Below are positions 9,418 through 17,912 of a DNA stretch of 36,437 nucleotides, one piece after another; the first letter of the stretch is position 1, and each line of letters opens with the position of its first letter. Both the position numbers and the translations under genes were made by a program. The notes under the pieces are model-generated. The model did no database searches and was not told where the DNA came from. It saw only the letters and a program-made list of their open reading frames with translations. Origin of the DNA: a virus. The stretch spans positions 1 through 36,437 of IMG/VR virus record IMGVR_UViG_3300042382_000422. One strand, given 5' to 3'.

Positions 9418-9897
9418 CTAAGCTATTTGAATACCTGTACCACCGGAAACTTTTCCAGCTAAAGTATATTTAATAACTCCGCGAACTTCTGTATCAACGG
9501 TAAGGTTTTCTACAAAAGCATTAAACATAAACTTTTTAGTGTCACCAGCACCTGCGTAGTCAACACCAGAAGCCACGCCTTTGTTAGTAAACAATTGCAA
9601 TTTGATATAAGCACCGGGCTTAAGCAGAGGAATAATACCATCAACTGCGTCATAATACGCATCAACGTTAAATTCCAAGTCGGACATAGATTGAACATAA
9701 CGGCTAATTGGAGTGTTAGCTCCGTCAGCACCACCAGTTGTTTCTTCAAAAGAAGAAGCATCTTGCAGTTCGGTTTTGTAAGTTACAGACCATTTGGTTG
9801 CAAGTAAAGCAATCGCGTTGCCAACACCTGCACCAGTAGGACCAACAGCTTGAACTAGTACACGACCACGAAAACCGGAAATTGCTGTAGCTGGCAT
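9418..9897 (-). CDS. Tail tube-like protein, first copy (probable major tail protein)
   Basis: This 159-residue beta-rich protein begins MPATAISGFRGRVLV and has KWSVTYKTEL and VDAYYDAVDGIIPLLKPG in the middle. It ends with a strand (GVIKYTLAGKVSGG). It is paralogous to the next gene. The terminator directly behind it (9377-9402) suggests that its transcript is the more abundant one, as expected for the main tube subunit. The family assignment comes from gene order and general fold, not from a matched motif. Confidence 0.62.
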   Translation of the reverse strand: MPATAISGFRGRVLVQAVGPTGAGVGNAIALLATKWSVTYKTELQDASSFEETTGGADGANTPISRYVQSMSDLEFNVDAYYDAVDGIIPLLKPGAYIKLQLFTNKGVASGVDYAGAGDTKKFMFNAFVENLTVDTEVRGVIKYTLAGKVSGGTGIQIA

Positions 9898-9949
9898 TTA
9901 GAAACTCCTTAATTTTTTATAAACAGGGGGATAAATAAACAACGCTGGA

Positions 9950-10471
9950 TTACTCCCCAGCAAAGCCTACACGAACAATGACAGGGTTTGATCCGTCATT
10001 ATTTTGAATTTTAAGTATGTCAGCGGTAGTTAAAGTTACTGGATAACCAGTAGAATCGTTGCAAGAAAGCTGCATACAACCGCCTAAACGAATTCTAATT
10101 TTATCGGTTGCGTCACCAAAAAAACTTGAAAACGCAGCAGTAGCGTGACCGCCTACATAAATAGATGATCCCGTGCTAAGTGTAGAAGATAGTAATTCAA
10201 TATACATAAGACGGATTTTAGTAAAAGCAATGCTTGCTCCAAATACGTCTGTAAGTGCTCCAGAAAGATCTAAGTTTGCAGTTGCACCTGCTGCAATAGA
10301 AATCTCATCTACATAAAATACACTGCACTTACCTTCACCAGTTCCATTTGCAAGAGAACTAGAAAAGTTAAAAGATCCGGAATTAGTGGTGTCAGCTCCT
10401 ACAGTAGTAGTTTGGGCTGCACTCCAACCAAAACCTGCTCGAATACCGCTAATTGCTAATGATGTAGCCAT
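9950..10471 (-). CDS. Probable virion-associated beta protein
   Basis: The 173-residue product is small-residue rich and likely all-beta, with phrases such as ANLDLSGALTDVFG, IELLSSTLSTGSSIYVGG and ADILKIQNNDGSNPVIVRV. An ordered row of short strands with Gly/Ser turns suggests a trimeric or ring-forming surface protein. It lies between the tail-terminator candidate and the tail tube genes, so a tail or neck decoration role is plausible. I recall similar proteins near phage structural genes but cannot name the family with certainty. Confidence 0.5.
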   Translation of the reverse strand: MATSLAISGIRAGFGWSAAQTTTVGADTTNSGSFNFSSSLANGTGEGKCSVFYVDEISIAAGATANLDLSGALTDVFGASIAFTKIRLMYIELLSSTLSTGSSIYVGGHATAAFSSFFGDATDKIRIRLGGCMQLSCNDSTGYPVTLTTADILKIQNNDGSNPVIVRVGFAGE

Positions 10472-10491
10472 TTAAAAATCTCCTAAGAATG

Positions 10492-11199
10492 TTAAAGAAC
10501 CCTCGTTATCATAATATCGTATATTACAGATCCACGAAAGATCAAATTTCCATCTTTATACCGAAAATTTTCACTTCGGACATTTTGTTCAATTGGCTGC
10601 ATAGACACGGTTTTGTTGGTTGTTTTTTCAAAAGGCAGGGGTTTCCAGTCAAACGATTCTCTAATTATTTCAAGACATTCATCTATTAAAGCAGCACCCG
10701 GAGCGTAGACTATAAAATCTAAATTAGTGCCTTCAAAATAAGTTGCTTCTGTTGTGAAATTAAAACTACGATCTGAATCTCGAATAATTACATAAGGCAT
10801 AGAAAGCGTTTTGCCTTCTATAGATTCAGGAGCTTCATTGGCAAACATTCCTCCAGTAAACTTGCTCATTAAAGAAGGAGTGGAATACCATTTACTTTTA
10901 ACGGCTGCTAATATCGAATCGGGATTGTTTAAATCAAGTGATGAAAAAAACGGTAAAGAAATATTATTTTGAGCATCTTTACATACAGCATAAACTTGTT
11001 GAAAACTAAAAGCAGGGCGATTGCTTACACGAAGATCACCAGATTGAAGTAATGATCCGTAATATAAATATTGCTCTGTAAAACTATCAGAACTTTTTGT
11101 GTAAATATCTACAGTGTAGTTTTGTGGAAAAGATGTTCTAACAATAAAAGAAGTAGAGCTTTCTTTTATTAAATCAAAAGAAGGACTTGGTATGCTCAT
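10492..11199 (-). CDS. Tail terminator/tail completion candidate with N-terminal Fn3-like domain
   Basis: This 235-residue protein seems to have two parts. Residues 1-85 read as beta strands of an Ig/Fn3-like module (SFIVRTSFPQNYTVDIYTKS, FSFQQVYAVCKDAQNNIS). Residues 90-235 resemble tail completion proteins: a helix (SILAAVKSKWYST), a Gly-rich turn (FTGGMFANEAPES), then MPYVIIRD, a helix (LIDECLEIIRES) and C-terminal strands. It follows the head-closure gene with a shared base at 11199 (ATG overlapping the previous stop), so the two are translationally coupled. Gene order places it at the tail terminator position, capping the tail tube where it meets the head. Confidence 0.52.
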   Translation of the reverse strand: MSIPSPSFDLIKESSTSFIVRTSFPQNYTVDIYTKSSDSFTEQYLYYGSLLQSGDLRVSNRPAFSFQQVYAVCKDAQNNISLPFFSSLDLNNPDSILAAVKSKWYSTPSLMSKFTGGMFANEAPESIEGKTLSMPYVIIRDSDRSFNFTTEATYFEGTNLDFIVYAPGAALIDECLEIIRESFDWKPLPFEKTTNKTVSMQPIEQNVRSENFRYKDGNLIFRGSVIYDIMITRVL

Positions 11200-11540
11200 T
11201 AAAGCACCTGTTCCTTTCCTTCAATCATAAATAGTTTGTTTCTACTAGCAATATTCATAAAACCTGTGACTATGTAATAGGTATTAGTTTTTTCTAAACG
11301 AATCCTGTCACCTCGTTTTGGTTTTAAATCAACATTAGTGTATATCTGATGGGTAATGATTATTTGTCGAGAAGCATACTCTTGTTTTAAAAGAGTTGAA
11401 ACAGGTTGAATAGAAGCTGAAATGTTTTCAGAACCTGTTACTGCTTTCCAGTTTTCTCTTTTTGAACCCGCAGAAGCATCTAAGGTTATAACAGACCTTT
11501 CTAATGTTACCTTTTTGTTTAATAGAAAAGGAGAAAGCAT
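11199..11540 (-). CDS. Head-tail joining (head closure) protein
   Basis: The 113-residue protein has the pattern of the SPP1 gp16/HK97 stopper family: an N-terminal strand pair (NKKVTLERSVITLDASAGSKRENWKAV), a central helix-like segment (ASIQPVSTLLKQEYASRQIIITHQIYT), then LKPKRGDRIRLEKTNTYYIVTGF and a closing strand. The RGDRI...YIV core is typical of this family. It overlaps the connector gene upstream (at 11540) and the next gene downstream (at 11199), each by one base. Confidence 0.72.
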   Translation of the reverse strand: MLSPFLLNKKVTLERSVITLDASAGSKRENWKAVTGSENISASIQPVSTLLKQEYASRQIIITHQIYTNVDLKPKRGDRIRLEKTNTYYIVTGFMNIASRNKLFMIEGKEQVL

Positions 11541-12208
11541 TAAAGAGATTGCTCCCTATAGCGAGTTAGTATTTGATCTACTGAAGATAACAATGGATCG
11601 TTGGTTTTTTGTCGAGGATCAAATATTTGATATTCATAATCACCAAGTTTTTCAGATTGAAGAATACTTCCTACTTCTACATTACGTTTCATAAATGATA
11701 CTAAAAGGCAAACAGCATACTGAATATCCATAGGTATGATGTTATAACCTGCTGTATAGGTGATTTTTAAATTGCCGTAAGTAGGTCCAATCTCAGAAGC
11801 AAGTTTGCCGGGGTAATAAACCCTGCCTGCTTCCATCCAGACTCCACCAATACGAACAAGAAGGCCAGATTTAGATTCTGTTACACCTGCATCAATGTCT
11901 AAGGTGTAGTGCATACCAGCAGTAAGTAATGTTGCAGGCCCAAAAGAATTTGCGTTATATCCATAATATGCTTGATAGTCTTCGTAAACAGATTGAACAG
12001 AAATAACAGGGCGGTTACGAAGAATAATTGATCGTTGTGAATTACCTGCATAGTATTCTGTATAAGAAGCAGGCTCCAAATTACGCTTAATTCGATTGCT
12101 TATAATCGACTCAGCAGCAATTTGGAGCCCTGTTAATTGTGAATTTTGTGTAGCATCAGAACCCGGTATATTGAGAAAGCTCTTTATTTGTGCCAAGCTG
12201 GTAAGCAT
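11540..12208 (-). CDS. Head-tail connector (adaptor) protein, gp6-like
   Basis: This is a 222-residue protein. The N-terminus MLTSLAQIKSFLNIPGSDATQNSQLTGLQIAAESIIS is typical of the HK97 gp6/SPP1 gp15 connector family (short helices, then a long helix ending in a basic patch). A strand region (RNRPVISVQSVYED), GNLKITYTAGYNIIPMDIQYAVCLLVSFM and a C-terminal helix follow. Family members are often 100-200 residues long. The insert with YYGYNANSFGPATLLTAG is a common surface loop in larger versions. The protein forms the ring below the portal. Confidence 0.75.
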   Translation of the reverse strand: MLTSLAQIKSFLNIPGSDATQNSQLTGLQIAAESIISNRIKRNLEPASYTEYYAGNSQRSIILRNRPVISVQSVYEDYQAYYGYNANSFGPATLLTAGMHYTLDIDAGVTESKSGLLVRIGGVWMEAGRVYYPGKLASEIGPTYGNLKITYTAGYNIIPMDIQYAVCLLVSFMKRNVEVGSILQSEKLGDYEYQIFDPRQKTNDPLLSSVDQILTRYREQSL

Positions 12209-12238
12209 GGTATATCCGGGTTCATGGTTTTAATACTA

Positions 12239-12658
12239 CTAAACAACAAGTGCGCCATTACTATCGCCAGCAATTTTCTTGCTTGCAATGATTACAACAG
12301 ATAATGGCAAAGCTACTGGCGAACCTGTTACGGTTGCTACGGCTCTTACATATCGTTTGTTGCGAAGAAGTTTGCCCAAGAACTGGAACTGACCGTTAAG
12401 GTCTGAACCAGAAAGAGTGTCATAACTCTTAAGGTCTACAAAGTTACTGTTGTCATCGCTCTCTTGAACTTTGACAGCAAGGGTTGGGCTTGTTCCACCG
12501 GAAGCAGTTCCGGTTACCAAGAGTGCATTAATAGGGCCATCGGAAAGTTGAAGGTCAATTCCGGTTCCGGTTACTGAAGAAGCAGGAGCTGTTACGGGAG
12601 CGATTGAAGCTGCACCCATTCCTTGATTCTTTAGATCTGCAATAAAAGTAGCTGGCAT
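12239..12658 (-). CDS. Probable capsid decoration protein
   Basis: The 139-residue product begins MPATFIADLKNQGM and looks like one beta-sandwich: GTGIDLQLSDGPINALLVTGTASGG, then LAVKVQESDDNSNFVDLKSYDTL and KRYVRAVATVTGSPVALPLSVVIIASKK. The motif VQESDD...RYVRAV is frequent in small phage structural proteins encoded just after the major capsid gene. Decoration of the capsid is the best guess from position and fold. The gene lies just downstream of the capsid gene and its terminator. Confidence 0.5.
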   Translation of the reverse strand: MPATFIADLKNQGMGAASIAPVTAPASSVTGTGIDLQLSDGPINALLVTGTASGGTSPTLAVKVQESDDNSNFVDLKSYDTLSGSDLNGQFQFLGKLLRNKRYVRAVATVTGSPVALPLSVVIIASKKIAGDSNGALVV

Positions 12659-12689
12659 GAAAAAATTCCTTATATTTGGGTTTTGAAAA

Positions 12690-12712
12690 CCCAGAGGGGT
12701 TTAGCCTCTGGG
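12690..12712 (-). terminator. Terminator after the major capsid gene
   Basis: CCCAGAGG and CCTCTGGG form a perfect 8-bp stem with a 7-nt loop. Read on the minus strand the stem is followed by TTTT (12689-12686). A second small inverted repeat (TGGGTTTT/AAAACCCA) overlaps it. It lies 14 bp after the capsid stop codon. Confidence 0.7.
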
Positions 12713-12725
12713 CAATTACAACTGA

Positions 12726-14138
12726 CTACGCAATGTTGAGGTTGTCGCAAATTACAAATGATGCTTCATGACGAGGAGCTCCGTCACAATACATGATCCC
12801 TCGATACCACGTTTGGTCGGTGGTAAACGGTGTATCACCTTGTGTACTGATTTGGAACTCGATAGCACCAGAAAGAGCAATCATATAATCGCTAAAGTCG
12901 CCACCAAGGATATAGCTCAAGTTAGAAGAGCTACCCTTAGTTCTTGAACCGCTGATCTGGGTAGACTTGTAAACAGGGTTGCCATACAAGTTACCAGGAG
13001 TGGTTCGGCTGTAATCCATGTTCGTGTTTAGTTCACGGAACATGTTGAATACGAATGGACCCTTAGCGTCGTTAGCAACAACAGCATCAGACCTTCTGTT
13101 AGCAATTGCTGCGTAAAGAAGAGGACGCATAAGGAAGGATTTGAACTGTGCGTTCTGTTCTTCCACTTTCGCAATCATGTTTGCAATATCTTCTGGTTGA
13201 ATGGTATCACCATTTGTTCCAGTTACCTTTGCAGTGTGACGGCTAATGTTTGCGTAGTTGATAAGACCTTTAGGTTCATTGCTTGAACCAGTTGCTTCCA
13301 ACAACGACTTGTCCAATCGAAGAGCAAGTACACGGCTGATATCCTCTCGCAAGAACATTTCAACCGAGACAGAGCTAAATCGGAAAAGTTCGTTTGGAAC
13401 TTTGCACAAGATTCCGAGCTTCTTGGCTTGCAAGAGTACGTCACCAGTTGCAGGTGTTGAATCTTGAACTGCGTTGGATTCACCAACCCAGTAAGCTGTA
13501 CCAGCGTTGGTTTGCCTTGGGAAAGTGATTCTGCCGTTTGGTGGCATAGCAATGGTGCGAGCACCAGCACTCATGAACACTTCGTTATTTCTAAGGAGTT
13601 CGATAAGTTCGCCTTGGATTGGAGGGGCAACTAATGCACCGCCTTGACTTTCGTCAATCCACGACATAGCTTTTTGAACACCCCATTGTTTAGCACGAAT
13701 GTTACGAACTTCTTCACGGTCATAACCAGTAATGCCTGCGGTTACAATATCACGGATATCTTTAGCAAAGCCTTCTTCGCCGGGGATTTCAGCAATGTAA
13801 TCGCTGCCAAAAGGAGCCATAATGGTGTTAGTGTGAGCTTTGTTGTAACCAAGACGGTCTACATAAAGCTTTTGAAGAGCTTGAGCGGTTTCCCATTCAA
13901 CTCTTGCATTTTCGGGAGAGAGTTCGCCACGAAGAAGACCAAAAAGTTTTACGAAGCTATAGCCTCGCGAACTCATTGAGTTTTCACCTTTGCGAACTTG
14001 AGGAGCGTTAAGTACCGAGCTGTTCCTTGCGGACTTGCTGGTGCTTTCGATTTCACTCAGTTTGTTTTGAAACTTTGCCTGAGTTTCGGTAATGCTATTG
14101 ATTGCATCAATAACAGGCTTAATGTTTTTCCCGGCCAT
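12726..14138 (-). CDS. Major capsid protein, HK97 fold
   Basis: The 470-residue protein has the order expected of HK97-type capsid proteins: an N-terminal coiled segment (residues 1-40, SITETQAKFQNKLSEIEST), a linker, the SQGGALVAPPIQGELIELLRNN motif near residue 165, then PNGRITFPRQTNAGTAYWVGES, KLGILCKVPNELFRFS and MFLREDISRVLALRLDKSLLEATGSSNEPKGL. The C-terminus carries SYILGGDFSDYMIALSG and a final strand. The N-terminal part (about 1-160) is larger than a minimal delta domain and may be removed by the upstream protease. Strong gene context: protease before, terminator after. Confidence 0.93.
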   Translation of the reverse strand: MAGKNIKPVIDAINSITETQAKFQNKLSEIESTSKSARNSSVLNAPQVRKGENSMSSRGYSFVKLFGLLRGELSPENARVEWETAQALQKLYVDRLGYNKAHTNTIMAPFGSDYIAEIPGEEGFAKDIRDIVTAGITGYDREEVRNIRAKQWGVQKAMSWIDESQGGALVAPPIQGELIELLRNNEVFMSAGARTIAMPPNGRITFPRQTNAGTAYWVGESNAVQDSTPATGDVLLQAKKLGILCKVPNELFRFSSVSVEMFLREDISRVLALRLDKSLLEATGSSNEPKGLINYANISRHTAKVTGTNGDTIQPEDIANMIAKVEEQNAQFKSFLMRPLLYAAIANRRSDAVVANDAKGPFVFNMFRELNTNMDYSRTTPGNLYGNPVYKSTQISGSRTKGSSSNLSYILGGDFSDYMIALSGAIEFQISTQGDTPFTTDQTWYRGIMYCDGAPRHEASFVICDNLNIA

Positions 14139-14149
14139 AGTGTTTTCCT

Positions 14150-14368
14150 TTAAACAGGGGATGGGGAGTTTTTAAATTCACCACAAAAAATTTTCGATTC
14201 CGTTTCGGGAAACACACCAAGTGTTCCCCCTTGTAAAAGATGACTTCCTGGCGATGATTGAATCAAAGTCGGAGGGTATCTTCGGCATTGACCATATTCT
14301 GTCTCTGGAACGTTTTTCCAAAAACAACATTGACGACAAGTGCCAGAGATGTCTTTTGACTTTGCCAT
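14150..14368 (-). CDS. Small Cys-rich protein, probable zinc binder
   Basis: This is a 72-residue protein with C11-x2-C14-C15, then FWKN, C27RRYPP and C62GEF. The pattern CRQCCFW...GQCRRYPP...FCGEF is that of short metal-binding proteins often seen beside phage capsid genes. It lies between the protease and capsid genes with 5-11 bp gaps, so it is co-transcribed with them. The function is unknown. Confidence 0.6.
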   Translation of the reverse strand: MAKSKDISGTCRQCCFWKNVPETEYGQCRRYPPTLIQSSPGSHLLQGGTLGVFPETESKIFCGEFKNSPSPV

Positions 14369-14373
14369 GGTTG

Positions 14374-16488
14374 TTATCGTTTACCTGTCACTTCAAAAAG
14401 ACGCTTGTTTAAGGCATCTTGATTGCTTTTCAAAGCCATCAAAGAATTGATAAGAGTTTTCATCTCATCTTCTTGTTCAGCTTTGTCTTCTTCTTCAGCT
14501 TTAGAAGAAAGAGCGTTGCAGCACTGATCAAGTTTCTCATGGATACCCTTGAGAAGTTCTGTATGAGCAGAACAAGATTCGTGCATAGAGTGTAAAACTT
14601 CGGCCATAGATTTAATAGCAGTATGGGTGGGGTCCTCATTTTCTGCTTTTTCTTCAGATTCATCTTCATCAGAAGCTTCTGCTTTTTCTTCTTCGGAAGC
14701 TTCTTCTTTCTCTTCATCTTCGTCATCGTCTTCAGCAGCTTTTGCTGCTTCTTCAATTTCTTTTTCTTCTTCATCATCTGCTTCGTCAGCATCTTCTGAA
14801 GCTTTTATTTCTTTTTCCTTATCGTCTTCATCTTCTTTTTCATCTTCTTTTTCTTTTTTCTTAGCAGGCTTACCTTGTGCAGGGGGAGGTACAAGATCTT
14901 CCATTGCACTTTTAAACCAGTTTTTTTCTTTTATGCTCACGGTAGCAAACTCCTTAATGTCTAAATCTGGAAACAACGCTTTAACTTCTTCAAGGCCAGA
15001 GATATTGCGATATTCCAGAGGAAGTAAGTATAATACTTTATAAACTTTAGCAAGCTGATTGTAAACCCCTAATTTAAGTTTTTTAGGTATGTCCACACCT
15101 TCTTGCAAAGACAAGAGTACCGCCATGGCCATCTTGACTTCTTTGACACTTGCCTTGACTTTCTCATTTCCTAAACGTTCAAAAATAGAAATGTAAGATT
15201 TTTTCTTTGATCCTTTATTAGGATCGTAAGCCCAATTTTTTAAGGAAATATCTCTTTTAGATATTTTGCACTCTTTAGAAACAGGTTTGCCTTTAGGCAT
15301 CTTTCTCATTCTAGAATTAAAGGCAATAGTTTTATTAGCCCATGTAATATGTTTTTTTGTCCAAGATTCTTTCTTAGTTGAAAGGAGTTCTAAGTTTCTT
15401 TTAATAGGACCTGTACTTAAAGATGCTTTTTTAGAACACTTATTTTCACTCCAAGCTTTTAGCTCTTTGTGTGACATGTTAGTTTCTTTTTTGTACTTAG
15501 CATAAACTTCGTCACGCTCTTCTTTATCTACTGATTCTTTAGTTTCTTCTTTAATAACTTCTTCAATACCAGGAGTTGGACCTTGAGGTAAAACTCCAAT
15601 AATTTTTACAGTGTCATCTGAAGTTAAAGGCAAGATAGGTGCTTTAAAATAAGAAGATTCTAATGCTGCAAGAGATACAGATTTTTTGACAGACAAGGGA
15701 ACGTAAGAAGATAAAGCTTTACGAATAGCAGGCGAAATCTTTTCTCCTTCTACATGACCTCTAGACAAATGAGCTGCAAGAGCTTCTTGATTTGCAGGGA
15801 TAGGAACTACAGACCATTCAATCATATCCCACTCTAAAAACCGTAATGCTGGAACACTGTGAGATTGATTGCCACGAAAGTCTAAAATCTCTTCGCCTGT
15901 TTCTAGGTCTACCATATCTTCGCCTTCATCATCCATAATGATAGAAGCTCTAATAGGTAAAAAACCTATAGAAGACGCTTGTAGTTCTTTACGAGCAATA
16001 AGACGAAATACTATTTCTGACTCACGGGTTTCACCGTGAAAATAAGCGGTAGAATAAATCTTATCGTCAAATATTTCTAAAGTTAAGTTGCCTTCGGGGT
16101 CACGGGCAGATGCAATAGGAAGCTCTTCGGTTTTGTGTCCAAAAAATACGCGGGGATTTCTGCTGTAGTTTTTAAGATGATTAACGCACCCTCTTGGAAT
16201 TACTATGTCTCCATGACGATCACGGGCAGACGTAGTAATGACAAACCTTGCTGTCATTCGAGAAGTATCAATGACTGGTGGTTCAAGATCGTCAGAGTCA
16301 AGGGCTACAAGGGAAGACGGGGATTCGGATAAACAATGGGCCATGTTTCGGGCATATTGTGCGGAGAAGGGCAATACTCCGGCTTTGGCCATAGAAGAAT
16401 TAAAGTGTTTTTTTCGATCTTTAATAAAAGACCGAATTACTTCGGGTGAGGAAACGTCAAGAGATTCGGGAATTTGAAACTTACTCAT
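14374..16488 (-). CDS. Prohead protease with long C-terminal extension (possible scaffold)
   Basis: The 704-residue protein begins with an HK97-type prohead protease domain (about 75-245). Catalytic His is H118 in VFFGHKTEELPIA and catalytic Ser is S173 in ASSIGF; the strand pattern RFVITTSARDRHGDIVIPRG is also typical. These proteases are usually about 200-250 residues. Here a Lys-rich middle part (about 330-500, with CSKKASL and KRDISLKNWAYDP) and a very acidic Glu/Asp/Lys segment (about 540-615) follow, then a helical end with Cys residues. The extension may act as the scaffold or as a capsid-lumen domain removed during maturation. The gene is 2 bp from the portal gene. Confidence 0.88.
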   Translation of the reverse strand: MSKFQIPESLDVSSPEVIRSFIKDRKKHFNSSMAKAGVLPFSAQYARNMAHCLSESPSSLVALDSDDLEPPVIDTSRMTARFVITTSARDRHGDIVIPRGCVNHLKNYSRNPRVFFGHKTEELPIASARDPEGNLTLEIFDDKIYSTAYFHGETRESEIVFRLIARKELQASSIGFLPIRASIIMDDEGEDMVDLETGEEILDFRGNQSHSVPALRFLEWDMIEWSVVPIPANQEALAAHLSRGHVEGEKISPAIRKALSSYVPLSVKKSVSLAALESSYFKAPILPLTSDDTVKIIGVLPQGPTPGIEEVIKEETKESVDKEERDEVYAKYKKETNMSHKELKAWSENKCSKKASLSTGPIKRNLELLSTKKESWTKKHITWANKTIAFNSRMRKMPKGKPVSKECKISKRDISLKNWAYDPNKGSKKKSYISIFERLGNEKVKASVKEVKMAMAVLLSLQEGVDIPKKLKLGVYNQLAKVYKVLYLLPLEYRNISGLEEVKALFPDLDIKEFATVSIKEKNWFKSAMEDLVPPPAQGKPAKKKEKEDEKEDEDDKEKEIKASEDADEADDEEEKEIEEAAKAAEDDDEDEEKEEASEEEKAEASDEDESEEKAENEDPTHTAIKSMAEVLHSMHESCSAHTELLKGIHEKLDQCCNALSSKAEEEDKAEQEDEMKTLINSLMALKSNQDALNKRLFEVTGKR

Positions 16489-16490
16489 AG

Positions 16491-17831
16491 TTATCCTCTG
16501 TTGTCATTGGGCGATGATAAAGGTTGGCTAGAAGGAGGGTGTGTACCGCCCATAGGATTACTTGCAATGTTTACTGGAAGTATTGGGCTATCTCCCCAAG
16601 CAGTTGGGAATGGCTCTCTGCCACGCATAACACGAACTTCATTAGGAGTAATCGCACCACACATAAGATCGGTTTGAATTTGTTTTTCAGTAAGCTCTGG
16701 ATCGTGCGGGGTAATGTCTTCCCACCAAACTTTTAAAGATTCATCATAACGATGAGCAATCTTTTCAGTAATTACTTGACCAAAGTATCGAAGAATAGGG
16801 TTAATAGTTTGCTGCATAAATGCAGCTTGTGAAGCCATTACAGAGCCGTAGGTCATTTCTTTGTTAAGACCTGCTGCGGAAGCGGGTACACCAAACAAGG
16901 CTAAAATGTTATCTCGAATTTCTGTAGCGGTTTCACCAAAAAGCATTTCGTTAATCCCTAAAGACAAGGGGTTAACTGAAACTCCTGGAGGTAAAAACAT
17001 TGGACGGTTAGATCGAGTATCACCAGAGTAACGAGACATAAACTTAGCTTCAATACGGCGAAGATCTTCGTCACTAGGGTCTTGAAACTTTCCATCAAAC
17101 TGTACTGCAACAGTTGGAAACGTTCCGTTTTTATAAGAGTGCCAACGAGAGCGATTAATCATTTCAGCGGTATCGCCCCACTGTGCACCTGCCGTTAAAG
17201 GAGCGTAACCATCAATCTTTGAAATTGGGCTCTTATCTTTAAACACTACTATTTCTTCTATTGGAAGAAATTTCCTAAAGTAATTGCCTTCGATAGGACG
17301 AATTTCATAGCCTTCGATAAGCTTGTCTTTGCCCACAATAGGCCACATCCAATGAGAAGGTACTACCCAGATTGCAGCAGGGAGACCAAGGTCGTTAAGA
17401 GGCATCCACCAGTAAGCTATGCCAGTAAGGTGATGAAACATGATGGTTTCATACCAAAGGTCATAAGAGGTGTCGGGATCGTTAGGGTCTTTAAGGAGCC
17501 GAAGCAGGGGATGCTTGTTAGGTACTGGCTCAAGGTCTTCGTGAGAAAGCAAGGGAATAAGGGCTTTTTGTTTTAGAAAGTTATGACGGGGTGAGTTCAT
17601 AGCGTGATGATAAGTCCACGAAACATTGGGTATTTGAGAAGCTACTTGTCTGGCAATTGCACGAATAGCGATGTAGATCCAATGTTTGAAGTTTCTAACC
17701 TGCTCAATGCGGGAATCTGTCCATGCTGAAACGTAAGGTAAAAAAGAAGGTCCGTAAGACAGCAACGTCGATAGATCCCTGTCTGAAGCTTGGTCAGGAG
17801 GGAGTCGTAATTTGCGTCTACGCTTTGCCAT
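16491..17831 (-). CDS. Portal protein
   Basis: This 446-residue protein matches HK97-type portals: VRNFKHWIYIAIRAIARQVASQIP near the N-terminus, then DPNDPDTSYDLWYETIMFHHLTGIAYWWMPLND, LPAAIWVVPSHWMWP, PLTAGAQWGDTAEMINRSRWHSYKNGT, and LFGVPASAAGLNKEMTYGSVMASQAAFMQQTINPILRYFGQVI near the C-terminus. That last stretch is the long clip/wing helix region with its NEMTYG-like loop. The start follows a basic leader (MAKRRRKLRLP). It is the first gene of the leftward morphogenesis operon. A terminase would be expected upstream but is not there. Confidence 0.92.
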   Translation of the reverse strand: MAKRRRKLRLPPDQASDRDLSTLLSYGPSFLPYVSAWTDSRIEQVRNFKHWIYIAIRAIARQVASQIPNVSWTYHHAMNSPRHNFLKQKALIPLLSHEDLEPVPNKHPLLRLLKDPNDPDTSYDLWYETIMFHHLTGIAYWWMPLNDLGLPAAIWVVPSHWMWPIVGKDKLIEGYEIRPIEGNYFRKFLPIEEIVVFKDKSPISKIDGYAPLTAGAQWGDTAEMINRSRWHSYKNGTFPTVAVQFDGKFQDPSDEDLRRIEAKFMSRYSGDTRSNRPMFLPPGVSVNPLSLGINEMLFGETATEIRDNILALFGVPASAAGLNKEMTYGSVMASQAAFMQQTINPILRYFGQVITEKIAHRYDESLKVWWEDITPHDPELTEKQIQTDLMCGAITPNEVRVMRGREPFPTAWGDSPILPVNIASNPMGGTHPPSSQPLSSPNDNRG

Positions 17832-17912
17832 AGATTTACCCTATAATTAGAATCCTTAATGTATGTATTATGCTTTAAATCTGTAAACGGTTCAATAGGA
17901 AAGGGAAAAGTT
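17832..17912. promoter_or_regulatory. Divergent intergenic region between the leftward virion operon and the rightward 890-aa gene
   Basis: This 81-bp gap must hold control signals for two divergent transcripts. TATAAT is visible at 17842-17847 on the plus strand, and TAATAC/CATAAT-like words occur on the minus strand. No clear -35 box is seen. AGGAAAGGG at 17899-17907 is the ribosome binding site of the rightward gene. No operator repeat was recognised. Confidence 0.4.

Noticed and set aside
14627-15043. Long Ser-rich plus-strand frame across the acidic part of the protease gene
   Set aside because: It is the complement of a Glu/Asp/Lys low-complexity coding region (GAA/GAT/AAA runs read as Ser/Phe). 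No ribosome binding site and no protein-like composition.
17859-17912. Upstream ATG start for the 890-residue protein
   Set aside because: No ribosome binding site precedes it, whereas AGGAAAGGG stands right before the ATG at 17913.
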